From the NCBI RefSeq assembly GCF_040195635.1, contig NZ_JBEFTX010000019.1, positions 1-64,000 on the forward strand: a stretch of 64,000 nt of DNA. Reading direction: 5' to 3'. The stretch's first letter is position 1, and each line of letters opens with the position of its first letter. This document shows, piece by piece, positions 49,372-58,287 of this stretch. Source of the DNA: Thermasporomyces sp040195635. GTDB lineage: Bacteria; Actinomycetota; Actinomycetes; Propionibacteriales; Actinopolymorphaceae. The notes beneath the pieces were generated by a model that did no database searches, was not told where the DNA came from, and saw nothing but the letters and a program-made list of their open reading frames with translations. The position numbers and the translations under genes are program-made.

Positions 49372-49707
49372 ATCGGTGCCCGACGGGCATCGGCTGCCGT
49401 ACGAGACGCTCGCGCCTGCTCGGGCCAACCGTCGAAACGTCCCATGGCGAACCATTCTGTGGGGGCTAGCGAACGCGCGAAAGTCCTCGAGGCGGCGTGG
49501 AGCGGAGTGGAGCTGACCTTTGGCTCTGGCCAGCCGGGGTGCCTCGCGAAAGGGTGGTGGTAGCCGGCGGGTGGGGGTTGTACGCATTGGTGGCAATAGG
49601 TCCGTAGTGGCACATGATCCGGACACGGGGTCCATCCAGCTGAGCGTGCCCGTCGTATCTGGCTCCGTGCCCACTCCGGATCACCTGGCGGAAGCCGGTG
49701 GATAGCG
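49372..49707. other. intergenic region with no recognised gene
   Basis: These 336 bases separate the kinase from the next membrane protein. Two short plus-strand frames (49444-49563 and 49520-49705) can be read, but neither has a clear ribosome binding site or a recognisable fold. The leader of 49708 lies at its end. Confidence 0.5.
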
Positions 49708-51096
49708 GTGTCGAATTCGGGTTCGGATAGTGGTGACGGCCCGTCGGACGAGGATGAGCGGGCCGAGCTGGAGCGGCTGCGTTCGGTCGCGGCACGTGCG
49801 CAGGCAGATGCCGACGAGGCTCGGGCGGAGGCGGCCAAGTTACGTGCTCAGCGGACTGGCGAGATGCCAACAGCCGCACCACGGTCACGTGGGAAAGGGC
49901 GTTGGCGTACACCGATCGCCGTGCTACTTGTCGTTCTTGGTTCCCTCTTCGCGCCTCTTGCCACTGCGGCGGTCTGGGTCCATACGGAGCTGTCCGACAC
50001 GGAGCGCTACGTCGAGACCGTGGCACCCCTTGCTACAGATCCGGCCGTACAGGCAGCGGTCGCCGGTCGCACGACCGACGCGATCATCACCCGCCTGGAC
50101 GTCGACCGCGTGCTACGGCAGGCGGTCAACGCGATCATCGCAAGAACCGACCTGCCGCCAGTCCTCGCGGACCGACTTCGTGGTGTAACGGGTGCGATGT
50201 CGGACGGGATCCACAGCTTCGTCGAGACCCGGGTTGGCAATCTCGTACGCAGCGACCAGTTCGCTCACGCATGGGTGCAGGCTAACCGGGTCGCCCACCA
50301 GGAGATGGTGAACGTGCTGTCGGGACAGGAGAGCGCCGTCACCGTCGAAGGCGATGTGGTCAGCCTGCAGCTCGGCCCGTTCGTCGAGGTCGCGAAACAG
50401 GATCTCGCCGATGCGGGCTTCACCCTCGCCGAGAGCCTTCCCCCGGTGAATCCCAGTATCGAACTCTTCCGGACCGAGGCTCTGACCAAGGCGCAGTCCG
50501 CATACACCTTGCTCAACCGGCTCAGCACCACCCTGCCCGTGCTCTCCGTTGGCTGCCTCGCGGTGGGCGTCGTGGTGGCGCGCCGGCGCCGCCGGATGCT
50601 CGTTGCCGCAGGGCTCGGGGTTGCCGGTGGCATGGTCCTGCTCGGTGTCGTACTGGCGATCGGACGCGCGATCCTCGTCCGTTCCGTTGAGTCCTCCGCC
50701 GCTGCCGCCGCGATCTACGACACGCTGGTCCGCTATCTCCAGGACCAGCTGTGGACGCTCGGTGTGCTCGGACTGGTGGTGGCGTGCGGAGCGTTCATGA
50801 CGGGTCCATCGACCATCGCGTCACGCACCCGTTCGTTCGTGGCCGCGATGATCCAACGACTACAGGCGTGGACGGAGTTGCACGGTTTGCACGTCGGGAC
50901 CGCCGGCCCCTGGGTGTACGACAATGCGCGGTGGCTGCGGGTGACGGTCATCGCGGTCGCCGGACTGATCCTTGTGGCGTGGCACCAACCCAGCGTCCTG
51001 GTCGTCATCTCGCTCGCCGGCATCGTTGTCGTCGCACTCGCACTTATCGCGTTCCTCGCCCGGCGTGGACCAGCTGATCGTGGCGCCACGCATTAG
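49708..51096 (+). CDS. membrane protein with N-terminal coiled coil, unknown function
   Basis: A 462-residue protein. Residues about 14-50 are a charged coiled coil (DEDERAELERLRSVAARAQA), followed by a membrane helix (TPIAVLLVVLGSLFAPLATA). A long extracytoplasmic region then carries the family-like TELSDTERYVETVAPLATDP and VRSDQFAHAWVQANRVAH. Three or four C-terminal helices finish the chain. The layout matches a widespread actinobacterial integral membrane protein family with no assigned function. The start is GTG 49708. Confidence 0.75.
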   Translation: MSNSGSDSGDGPSDEDERAELERLRSVAARAQADADEARAEAAKLRAQRTGEMPTAAPRSRGKGRWRTPIAVLLVVLGSLFAPLATAAVWVHTELSDTERYVETVAPLATDPAVQAAVAGRTTDAIITRLDVDRVLRQAVNAIIARTDLPPVLADRLRGVTGAMSDGIHSFVETRVGNLVRSDQFAHAWVQANRVAHQEMVNVLSGQESAVTVEGDVVSLQLGPFVEVAKQDLADAGFTLAESLPPVNPSIELFRTEALTKAQSAYTLLNRLSTTLPVLSVGCLAVGVVVARRRRRMLVAAGLGVAGGMVLLGVVLAIGRAILVRSVESSAAAAAIYDTLVRYLQDQLWTLGVLGLVVACGAFMTGPSTIASRTRSFVAAMIQRLQAWTELHGLHVGTAGPWVYDNARWLRVTVIAVAGLILVAWHQPSVLVVISLAGIVVVALALIAFLARRGPADRGATH

Positions 51097-51240
51097 CGTT
51101 GTGGTTTCAGCGGGTTGCACATCAATTGGCCGAGCCTTCCAAGACGGCCTTGAAAATTGCCCGGCAGTAGTCGCTTCGACTGGCCTATCCTTACTGCGTG
51201 GCAGGCTGAAGACGCCTGGTCCAGTCTGTTGGGGGATGAC

Positions 51241-51624
51241 ATGGATTACCCACTGCTCAGCGCCTTTCTCACGATGGCGTTCTTTTTCTTGTGGATCTTG
51301 TGGATCTTCCTTCTGGTCAAGATCATCGTTGACATCTTTCGCAGTCACGACCTCGGCGGCTGGGGCAAAGCAGGATGGCTGTTGTTCGTGATCGTCCTGC
51401 CGTTCCTCGGCGTGTTCGTCTATCTCATCGCGCGTGGGCGCTCCATGAGTGAGCGGGAGATGGCAAAGGTCAAGGAACAGGAACAGGTGTTCCAGGATTA
51501 CGTGCGTAGCACCGCGCGAGTGCCCACCCAGGCCGACGAGCTCAGCAAACTCGCCCAGCTCCGCGACCACGGAGACATCTCCGACGCGGAGTACCAGAAA
51601 GCAAAGGCGAAGCTGCTCACCTGA
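51241..51624 (+). CDS. membrane protein with PLDc_N and SHOCT domains
   Basis: A 127-residue protein: two membrane helices (LTMAFFFLWILWIFLLVKII and WLLFVIVLPFLGVFVYLIAR) of the PLDc_N type, flanking HDLGGWGKA, then a linker, and a C-terminal SHOCT motif (DELSKLAQLRDHGDISDAEY). This is a common small actinobacterial membrane protein of unknown role; SHOCT domains are thought to mediate oligomerisation. ATG 51241 follows a TTGGGGGATGAC leader. Confidence 0.85.
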   Translation: MDYPLLSAFLTMAFFFLWILWIFLLVKIIVDIFRSHDLGGWGKAGWLLFVIVLPFLGVFVYLIARGRSMSEREMAKVKEQEQVFQDYVRSTARVPTQADELSKLAQLRDHGDISDAEYQKAKAKLLT

Positions 51625-51725
51625 GGAGAAGCCCGATTCGGACGACGGGCCAGCCTTGGCGACCGGCAGGTGTTCAGGTCGCATGCCGGTAGGCCCGTAG
51701 GACGAAAGCGCCAACCGCGAGGCGG

Positions 51726-52397
51726 CTACGTCAGCTCGCTCAGTATCCAGTCGAAGAGTTCGAGAGCGACTCTTATACGCTCCCGTGTCCCGGAGACAAA
51801 GAGCTGCCGGTACAGCGTTTCCACGTCGGGAGGTCCTGCCAGGTCTTGGAGGTGGGGTTGTACCGAGCTGTTCGGGGGGAGTGGCCGGTTGTTGGCCGCC
51901 CACAGACCCTCCATGATTCCCCAGGAGCTGGTCCCGGTGACGAAGGCCGCCTTCACCAGATCGCCACCGCTCATGGCGACCCGGATCTTGTCCTGGGGAT
52001 AGCGAAGGCGGGCGGCAAGGTCGGACCTCTCCTGCTCGGTGACCTGGTAGGTGTCGAACCGATGTTGCGCTTGCTGTCTCAGGCGGGGGAGGACACCTAG
52101 CGGGTCGTGAAGGATTCGTCCGTCCAGGTAGGCGTAGTCGTGCATCGGGTTCGCTTCGAGGGTTGCTCGGGCAGTTGCCTCGTCGGCGTATCCGCGCTCG
52201 ACGAGGATGCCGTCCCGCAGCTCTTTCTGAGCCGGTCTGTGCAGGCCGTCTGCAAGGATGAGCCGCAGGTCGATGTCCGTTCCAGGCAAGGCGTCGCCTC
52301 GGGCGAGCGAGCCCGTCAGGAGCACGCCGACGACGTCTTCCTCTTGCTTCGCTTCATCGACCAGATCGTCCAGCATGGCGCCGTACAAGGCGGACAT
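51726..52397 (-). CDS. nucleotidyltransferase-fold protein
   Basis: About 223 residues. The pol-beta-type nucleotidyltransferase signature GVLLTGSLARGDALPGTDID is complete, with the GS and the metal-binding D.D pair, followed by a helical C-terminal domain typical of streptomycin/kanamycin adenylyltransferase-like proteins. ATG 52397 has AGAGGG upstream and is preferred over ATG 52421. It could adenylylate a small molecule or act as the toxin of a MNT-HEPN pair, but no HEPN partner is adjacent. Confidence 0.75.
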   Translation of the reverse strand: MSALYGAMLDDLVDEAKQEEDVVGVLLTGSLARGDALPGTDIDLRLILADGLHRPAQKELRDGILVERGYADEATARATLEANPMHDYAYLDGRILHDPLGVLPRLRQQAQHRFDTYQVTEQERSDLAARLRYPQDKIRVAMSGGDLVKAAFVTGTSSWGIMEGLWAANNRPLPPNSSVQPHLQDLAGPPDVETLYRQLFVSGTRERIRVALELFDWILSELT

Positions 52398-52471
52398 GGG
52401 TGGCCCTCTCGTCTGCGACATGTCGATGCTGTCACGTGATTATGGCACGCGTATCACCGGGTCCTTCGCTG

Positions 52472-53251
52472 CTACAGGGCCGAGAGCAGTTCTGCCCGCG
52501 GGTCCTTTCCCCGGAGCATCATGCCCGCGGCCCGCACCTCGCTTGCGGAGAAGGATCCCTTCAGCAGACGCGCATTCGCGTCCTTGTACTCGAAGACAAT
52601 CGCACGCCGTGGAAGCGCGGACGTGTTGGGGTGGGAGCTGTGCAGCGTCATGCAGTGCCAGAACGCCACTCCACCAGCCTTGACCGGCAGAGCGACCTCC
52701 CGCGCGTCGAACTCGGCGGTGTCACCCTGAACCATCTCCGTGAACTCGTCGCCATGGAAGTGGTTGAGGAGGCCATCTCGGTGGCTCCCGGGGACGACTC
52801 GAACACAGCCGTTCTCCAAGGTCGAGTCGTCGAGATAGACCTGGCATGCGACCAGGCTGGCGCGGTCGTGTACGAAGAATGCGAAGTCCTGGTGCCACGG
52901 AGCCCGGCTCCCTTGCCGCGCTGGCTTCATCATCATCATGGAGTAGTAGAGCTGGATGTTGGGGCCGATCAACATCTCCACCGTGTCGAGGATCCGCGGA
53001 TCACGTGCCAGCGCCATCCATTCGCCGCCCAGCTCGTGTGGCTCGGCGATCTGCTGGACGATGGGTGCTCCACCGCCGTCGCCGAACGTGTGGAGGATGA
53101 ACCGGTCTGTGCTCTGGGTCAGTCCTTCGGCCCGGGCAGAGAGTCGGTCGGCACTGCCGCGCAAGGACTCCACCTCAGCAGGCGAAAACACCTCTTCGAG
53201 AACGAGATATCCGTTCTCCTTCCAGAAGTGGCGGCGCTCGTTGTCATCCAT
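52472..53251 (-). CDS. phytanoyl-CoA dioxygenase (PhyH) family protein
   Basis: A 259-residue Fe(II)/2-oxoglutarate dioxygenase with intact iron ligands: the HxD pair in APWHQDFAFF and the distal His in WHCMTLHSSHPN. The Arg that would bind 2-oxoglutarate lies in PRRAIVFEYKD. NGCVRVVPGSHRDGLL is the family core. It starts at ATG 53251 after GAAGGGAAA, 76 bp downstream of the SDR gene, and is the last gene of the minus-strand locus. In this setting a hydroxylation or oxidative cleavage in the catabolism of the imported compound is the likely role. Confidence 0.85.
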   Translation of the reverse strand: MDDNERRHFWKENGYLVLEEVFSPAEVESLRGSADRLSARAEGLTQSTDRFILHTFGDGGGAPIVQQIAEPHELGGEWMALARDPRILDTVEMLIGPNIQLYYSMMMMKPARQGSRAPWHQDFAFFVHDRASLVACQVYLDDSTLENGCVRVVPGSHRDGLLNHFHGDEFTEMVQGDTAEFDAREVALPVKAGGVAFWHCMTLHSSHPNTSALPRRAIVFEYKDANARLLKGSFSASEVRAAGMMLRGKDPRAELLSAL

Positions 53252-53327
53252 GTTCGCTTTCCCTTCGTACGCTACCGACCCCGCAGACGGAATCTCCTCG
53301 ACGACCTACCTGTCGAAGGTCACCACA

Positions 53328-54113
53328 TCACCAGACGGCCATGGCGCCGCCGTCCACGATGACGGTCGTGCCGTTGACGAACGCCGAGTCCTCAGATGCC
53401 AGGAACACGGCAACACGCCCGATGTCGTCGGGAAAGCCGACTCGTCCCAGCGGAGTCTGCGCTGCCTCCTGGTCGAAGTTGCCCTGCTCGAACGCCTTCT
53501 GCCCGCCGGTACCTTCGGTCACGATCACCCCCGGGGCGATCGCGTTGACGCGGATGTTGTGTGGTCCGAACTCCGAGGCGAGCGAGTAGGTCAGTTGCTG
53601 CAGGCCGCCCTTGCTGGCGTCATAGGCGCTTCCGCCCACCGAAGCGCCACCGTAGTGCCCGGAGCAGGAGGTGATGTTGACGATGGCGCCACCGCCTCGT
53701 TTCTTCAGCTCTGGAAAGGCGTACTTGGCGCAGAGCCAGGGTCCGACGAGGTTGACGGCGAGCACGTGCTCGAACTCCGCGCGGGTGAAGTCGGCCACGG
53801 ACTTGAACGGAAAGACGCCGGCGTTGTTGACCAGCACGTCCAGCCCGCCCGACTGCTCCACCGCCGTCGCGATCATGTTCTGCACCGCTACCTCATCGGA
53901 CACATCGGCCTCGATGAGGTGGCACGGGTTGCCGAGGGCCTCGATCTCGCCTCGCGCGCGTTCCATCCGCTCGACGGAGAGATCCACGAGTACGAGGTGG
54001 GCTCCCTCCCGGGCCATCGCGAGGGCTATGCCCAGACCGTTTCCCTGGGCACCACCGGTGACCAGGACGGTCCTGCCGGCGAGTCGTTTGCTGTGGTCAT
54101 CCACGATCGTCAC
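53328..54113 (-). CDS. classical SDR oxidoreductase
   Basis: A 261-residue NAD(P)-dependent short-chain dehydrogenase. The cofactor motif is TGGAQGNGLGIA, then NNAG, the catalytic Ser of NITSCSGHYGG and YDASKGG (Tyr and Lys). PGVIVTEGTGG is the substrate loop. The chosen GTG start at 54113 overlaps the stop of the Gfo/Idh gene (GTGA), giving translational coupling. Together with that enzyme it would oxidise a hydroxyl of the imported compound. Confidence 0.88.
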   Translation of the reverse strand: MTIVDDHSKRLAGRTVLVTGGAQGNGLGIALAMAREGAHLVLVDLSVERMERARGEIEALGNPCHLIEADVSDEVAVQNMIATAVEQSGGLDVLVNNAGVFPFKSVADFTRAEFEHVLAVNLVGPWLCAKYAFPELKKRGGGAIVNITSCSGHYGGASVGGSAYDASKGGLQQLTYSLASEFGPHNIRVNAIAPGVIVTEGTGGQKAFEQGNFDQEAAQTPLGRVGFPDDIGRVAVFLASEDSAFVNGTTVIVDGGAMAVW

Positions 54114-55237
54114 TCCACATCGACGCGTCCGTTGACTTTTTCGCCGTCCCATCGGGCGACAAAGCTGCTCCTGACATCCACCGCGTGCCCGGTCGTCGAC
54201 GACCGGGCGGCGGCCTCGATGACCTCTACCACGTGCAGGGCGTGCTCCGCGCTGGGCAGTGGTTCACTGCCGGTGGTGATGCAGTCGATCAGGTGCTCGA
54301 CACCGAGGAGGTGATCAGGGCCCGACGCCCGACCTGTCCCGGGCGGCGTGATCGTTTCCCATTCGCCATGCGGCCACAGGACCTCGACCGGTGCGGCCAC
54401 ATCGAGCAGGTTCAGCTCGATGGTTCCCTGCAGGCCGCACAGTTCCAGTTGGGGCGCGTGGCTCCCCTGCACCACGTTGTTCGTGGACACCGAGGCGAGC
54501 CGTGACGTGCCGAGGTCGAGGAGAAGGTGCCAGTTGTCGTCAACCTCGATCGGCACCTCCGTGCCTCGCGCCGGTCCGTCCGGAACGACGAACCCGTCTT
54601 GTGCTCGGGCGGTCATCGCGACAACCCGCCGTACCGGACCCAGCAGTCCGGTGATGGCGTGCAGCGGGTAGACGCCCATGTCCATGGCCGGGCCGCCCCC
54701 GCGGATGAAGTACTGACTCGGATCGGAAGGAAACCCGTGCCAGGGCGGTACGCCGCCGAACCCGGATCCGCGAACGGAGTAGACCGGGCCGATGGCACCC
54801 TCTGCCAGCAGCTGGTGGGCGATGCGTACCTGCGGAAACAGCAGGACCGAAGGTGCGGAGACGAGGACCAGACCGGCTTGCTGCGCGTGAGTGAGGAGAG
54901 TCAGTGCCTCGGCCGACGACGCCGCGATGGGCTTCTCGGTATAGACGTGCATGCCGTGCTTCAGCGCGGCCATTGTCGTCCGGTAGTGCAGCTGTATCGG
55001 CGTCAGATTGACGACAACGTCGCAGTCGATCTCTGCAAGCATCCGCTCGTAGTCGGTGTACCACGAAGGAACGTCGTACTGCGCCGCCACCGAACGCGTG
55101 CGCTCCTCGGTTCGCCCACACACGGCGACGAGGTTCACCCGGTCCCGCAGCCGCGTGAGCTCGGGGAGGTAGTCGCGCTGGGCGACGTCGCCGCACCCCA
55201 GCAGCGCCATCCTCAACCGGCCCGGGTGGGCGGTCAC
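54110..55237 (-). CDS. Gfo/Idh/MocA-family oxidoreductase
   Basis: A 375-residue dehydrogenase: MALLGCGDVAQRDYLPEL is the Rossmann start, YTEKPIAAS the conserved catalytic Lys segment, and GGGPAMDMGVYPLHAITGLLG the second-domain signature. It begins with GTG 55237, which overlaps the binding-protein stop by four bases, and it overlaps the SDR start by four bases, so the three genes are one translationally coupled unit. The substrate is probably a sugar, amino-sugar or cyclitol. Confidence 0.9.
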   Translation of the reverse strand: MTAHPGRLRMALLGCGDVAQRDYLPELTRLRDRVNLVAVCGRTEERTRSVAAQYDVPSWYTDYERMLAEIDCDVVVNLTPIQLHYRTTMAALKHGMHVYTEKPIAASSAEALTLLTHAQQAGLVLVSAPSVLLFPQVRIAHQLLAEGAIGPVYSVRGSGFGGVPPWHGFPSDPSQYFIRGGGPAMDMGVYPLHAITGLLGPVRRVVAMTARAQDGFVVPDGPARGTEVPIEVDDNWHLLLDLGTSRLASVSTNNVVQGSHAPQLELCGLQGTIELNLLDVAAPVEVLWPHGEWETITPPGTGRASGPDHLLGVEHLIDCITTGSEPLPSAEHALHVVEVIEAAARSSTTGHAVDVRSSFVARWDGEKVNGRVDVE

Positions 55238-56622
55238 AGCACGCTCTCCAGCTCCGCCTGGCAGACGCGTTGCGCCTCAGCCAGTGCCGCCCGAGGGCGA
55301 GCGGCCTTGTTGGCGACCTGCTCCAAGGCGCGCCGCAGCTGATCGGTGGCAAAGCTCTGCACGGGCGAGTCCCACATGGGCGTCGCGATGTCCAGCTGTC
55401 GACGGAAGAAGTCGGTCGCCTCCGTCGCGAAGTCCTCGCCGCGCTTCTCCACCACCCGCGAAGGGGCGATGCCACCGGCGACGTTGGCGTTGGTCGGCAC
55501 ACCGGTCGCGGTCGCGTACAGAGCCAGCGCACCGTCCACACTCAGGTGATCCAGGTAGGCGAAGGCCCCCTCGGCGTTGTCGACGCCGGCGGGGATGGCG
55601 AGCCAGTTCGGCCAGTATCCCGAGGTTGGCTCGCTCCCGCTGGGTCCGACGGGGATGGAGGCGATGTTCCAGTGTTCGAACTTCGGCTCGACCTCGTAGA
55701 GGTCGCCCATCACCCATGCGCCGGTCAGCATCATCGCCAGTCGCTGGTTCTGGAAGGCCGGCGGCTGCCCCTGCTCTCCTGGATAGGCACCCCACGCACC
55801 GGACTCCGCGACCTTCCGGATGTTCCCCTGGTACTCCTCGTCCAGCCAGGACAAGAAGAACTCCAGCATCTCGACGTTCGACTCGGAGTCGATCATGTAC
55901 CGCTGGTTCTCGGCGTCGAAGATCTGGCCGCCGTTCGATGCCGCCCACATCGGAAGCTCTTCGGCGGGGTCGCCGACCAGGAAGCCCGGGATGAATCCCG
56001 CTGCCTCGAGTTTGTCCCCTTTCCACCGGGTGAACTCCTTGGACAGGCTGCGTAGCTCATCCCACGTCTTTGGGAAACTGTCGCGGTCGGCAGGAATTCC
56101 TTTCTCCTCGAACCAGTCCTGGTTGTACCACAGGGCGTAGGAGTCGGCTTGGAAGGGAAGTCCGTACGTCTGGCCCTTGAACTGGCAGCTCGCCAAGAGC
56201 GCCTCGGGCCAGTTGTTCTCCTGAGAGTTCTCAGACGCTGCCATGAACTCGTCCAGGGCAGTGAGAGAGCCGCGAACCGCCAGCGACATCGGCGTTTCCC
56301 ACAGGACCATGGCCTGAGGCGGGTTACCCGCAGCGATACGGGCGAGCAGGACCTCCATGAACGCCTGCTGGCCGGTGTGCCGGTGAATCCTCACCTTGAC
56401 ACCTTGGTTGCTCTTCGAAAACGCGCTGGCAATTTCCTTGTGTGTCGTGAAGAAGATGTCACTTCCGCCTGGGAGCCAGAACAACACCTCGGCGTCGCCG
56501 TCAGCTCGCGGTCCCGAGTCGTCGTCGCAGCCGAACAGGGCGAGAGCTCCGCCTCCGACGCCGACCGCGCGGAGAAAGTCGCGCCTCCGAACCCCGTGTG
56601 TGGGTCTACCGATGGTAGCCAT
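55234..56622 (-). CDS. extracellular solute-binding lipoprotein (sugar-type, Tat signal)
   Basis: A 462-residue family-1 binding protein. The N-terminus has a Tat-like twin-arginine motif (RRRDFLRA) and a lipobox ending ALFGC, so it should be exported folded and anchored at the outer membrane face. VLFWLPGGSD, VLLARIAAGNPPQAMVLWE and YGLPFQADSYALWYNQDWFE match carbohydrate ABC binding proteins. ATG 56622 follows GAGGAGCGAC. No permease or ATPase genes lie in this operon, so it must use a shared transporter encoded elsewhere. It is followed by overlapping catabolic dehydrogenases. Confidence 0.9.
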   Translation of the reverse strand: MATIGRPTHGVRRRDFLRAVGVGGGALALFGCDDDSGPRADGDAEVLFWLPGGSDIFFTTHKEIASAFSKSNQGVKVRIHRHTGQQAFMEVLLARIAAGNPPQAMVLWETPMSLAVRGSLTALDEFMAASENSQENNWPEALLASCQFKGQTYGLPFQADSYALWYNQDWFEEKGIPADRDSFPKTWDELRSLSKEFTRWKGDKLEAAGFIPGFLVGDPAEELPMWAASNGGQIFDAENQRYMIDSESNVEMLEFFLSWLDEEYQGNIRKVAESGAWGAYPGEQGQPPAFQNQRLAMMLTGAWVMGDLYEVEPKFEHWNIASIPVGPSGSEPTSGYWPNWLAIPAGVDNAEGAFAYLDHLSVDGALALYATATGVPTNANVAGGIAPSRVVEKRGEDFATEATDFFRRQLDIATPMWDSPVQSFATDQLRRALEQVANKAARPRAALAEAQRVCQAELESVL

Positions 56623-56757
56623 CTGTCGCTCCTCTACGTCAATGATCAGTGCCGGTCACTCGGCGCTCCAGCGTTCACACCGAAGCTGCGGTGGTCGAGC
56701 CGGCAGATAAGAAGGCGCCATCTCGAGAGAACTAACGTCGACGAGACGGCCGTGTCA

Positions 56758-57555
56758 TCACCCCACACGTTTCGTTCCGGAAAGCGTTTCGCGCGTACGA
56801 ACGGCGCGCGGAAGTGAAGCCCGGCGATCTCGTAGGTTCGCCCGGAATCGATACCGGTCGCCTCGGTAGGTGATCCGGCCGATCTCGAATGTTCGGTCGA
56901 GTTGGTCGAAACACCGGTAGTCGCCCACCAGGACGGATTCGCCTTCGTCCAGGCCGAGCAGTTCGGCTTCTCGACCCGTGACACCCTTCGCCTGGAGTAC
57001 GTACGAAGCACGAACCGGGTGGACATCGCACCGCTCGCGAAGTGCGGCGTAGAGCGACGCATTCGTGTAGTCGAGCGAGGTGGCCGCGGCCGCCAGGTTG
57101 ACCGGTAGCCGGGCGCTCGCGAGAGCGATGGGTACGTCGTCGAGCTTTCGCAACCGGTCAAGGCAGAAGACCTCGGAACCGGGTGCGACCCCGAGTTGCT
57201 CGGCCTCGTCGATCGTCGCCGTCCGGGTGTCCTGCTCGAGGACCTCTGCTGAGGCACGCAGGTCGCGGGCGGCGGCGATCTCGGTGAAACTCAAGGGCAT
57301 CTCCTCGCCCTCCTCCACCATGGCCGTGACGTGCCACCCACGGCCTTGTCTGGCTTCGACGAGGCCGTCGTCGGCCAGCGCGCGTAGCGCGACCCGCAGC
57401 GTGGCGCGGCTGACCCCGACGCGCGAGCTCAGCTCACGCTCCGGTGGCAGGCGGCTGCCAGCACCGAACGCCCCACGAGCGATCGCCCCCGCGACAATCC
57501 TGTACACCTGCAGCGCCGGCGGCTCATCGTTCCCCGTGCGGACGCTTCCGACCAT
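56758..57555 (-). CDS. GntR/HutC-type repressor with UTRA domain
   Basis: A 265-residue regulator with an N-terminal winged helix (LPPERELSSRVGVSRATLRV, residues about 36-55) and a C-terminal UTRA effector-binding domain (VFCLDRLRKLDDVPIALASA; LYAALRERC). ATG 57555 follows GAGGTGA. It lies 135 bp upstream of the binding-protein gene on the same strand, so it probably controls the operon and responds to the imported compound or an intermediate. Confidence 0.88.
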   Translation of the reverse strand: MVGSVRTGNDEPPALQVYRIVAGAIARGAFGAGSRLPPERELSSRVGVSRATLRVALRALADDGLVEARQGRGWHVTAMVEEGEEMPLSFTEIAAARDLRASAEVLEQDTRTATIDEAEQLGVAPGSEVFCLDRLRKLDDVPIALASARLPVNLAAAATSLDYTNASLYAALRERCDVHPVRASYVLQAKGVTGREAELLGLDEGESVLVGDYRCFDQLDRTFEIGRITYRGDRYRFRANLRDRRASLPRAVRTRETLSGTKRVG

Positions 57556-57591
57556 CGCTCACCTCGCCTGGGATCGAGTGAGTTGTCTGGC

Positions 57592-57620
57592 AAGGTAGAC
57601 CACTCCAGTCCAGTTGACAA
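57592..57620 (-). promoter_or_regulatory. putative promoter of the GntR gene
   Basis: On the minus strand TTGTCA (57620-57615) and TACCTT (57597-57592) make a -35/-10 pair with a 17-bp spacer, about 37 bp before the GntR start codon. No perfect operator dyad was seen within it. Confidence 0.4.
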
Positions 57621-57732
57621 TGGTGGTTCGCCAAGGAGATCCGCCGAGGGTTGGCCAATCCTCGCCAGCGAACTGGACCGCGGGTTCTCGTCGCCGCGTC
57701 TATCGCCAGGCGGTCGAGTCGCCGTCGGGCGG

Positions 57733-58188
57733 TCAGCGCGCGGCAGGGCCGGGGAGGATCTCGACCTCGTCGGGTCCTTGCAACGTCTGCCCGCAGCACG
57801 AGCAGGAGAGCGGCATCTCGACCTCGCCTCCGCAGCTGGCGTGGTGGACCAGGCGCGGGGGACCGGCGGTCCCGGCACGGTGCCGGTCGCCCCATCGCAT
57901 GAGCGCGAGAAGGACGGGCAGCAGGTCGAGCCCCTTCGCGGTGAGGTGGTACTCGTTGCGCACCGGGCGCTCCTGGTAGGGAACCCGCTCGACGAGCCCG
58001 TCCTCGACGAGCCGGTTGAGCCGTTCGGTCAGGACGTTCCGTGCGATGCCCAGGCTGTCCTGCAGGTCGCCGAAGCGCCGCAGTCCGAAGAACAGGTCAC
58101 GCAAAATCAGCAGGGTCCAGCGCTCGCCGACGACCTCGAGGGTCCGGGAGATCGAGCAGATCTGGTCCTCGTAGGTACGCCCAAGCAC
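57733..58188 (-). CDS. HxlR/MarR-like winged-helix regulator
   Basis: A 151-residue HxlR-family regulator: GRTYEDQICSISRTLEVVGE, RWTLLILRDLFFGLRRFGDL and GIARNVLTERLNRLVEDGLV give the winged helix. The C-terminal extension contains CGGEVEMPLSCSCCG, a set of four Cys that could bind metal or sense redox state, as in HypR and QorR relatives. GTG 58188 is chosen because the family starts at LGRTYEDQ. It is divergent from the NmrA-like gene, with a palindrome between. Confidence 0.85.
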   Translation of the reverse strand: MLGRTYEDQICSISRTLEVVGERWTLLILRDLFFGLRRFGDLQDSLGIARNVLTERLNRLVEDGLVERVPYQERPVRNEYHLTAKGLDLLPVLLALMRWGDRHRAGTAGPPRLVHHASCGGEVEMPLSCSCCGQTLQGPDEVEILPGPAAR

Positions 58189-58245
58189 GAGAGCGACCGT
58201 ACCACTTGACGGTTGCGTGAAACAACCCACGAGGTCTAGTGTGTG

Positions 58246-58262
58246 AGTTTCATGATGAAACT
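58246..58262. promoter_or_regulatory. palindromic operator between HxlR and NmrA-like genes
   Basis: AGTTTCAT-G-ATGAAACT is a perfect 17-bp palindrome located 25-40 bp before the ATG at 58288. A related half-site, GTGAAAC, lies at 58217-58223. The pattern fits an HxlR dimer controlling the oxidoreductase gene. Confidence 0.55.
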
Positions 58263-58287
58263 AGCGAGAGATGGGCGGAGCACGATC

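Noticed and set aside
49444..49563. A 39-codon frame in the 49.4-49.7 kb gap
   Set aside because: No ribosome binding site or family resemblance, and it overlaps another equally unsupported frame.
51726..52397. Toxin-antitoxin (MNT-HEPN) system
   Set aside because: The nucleotidyltransferase is present, but no HEPN-like partner lies on either side.
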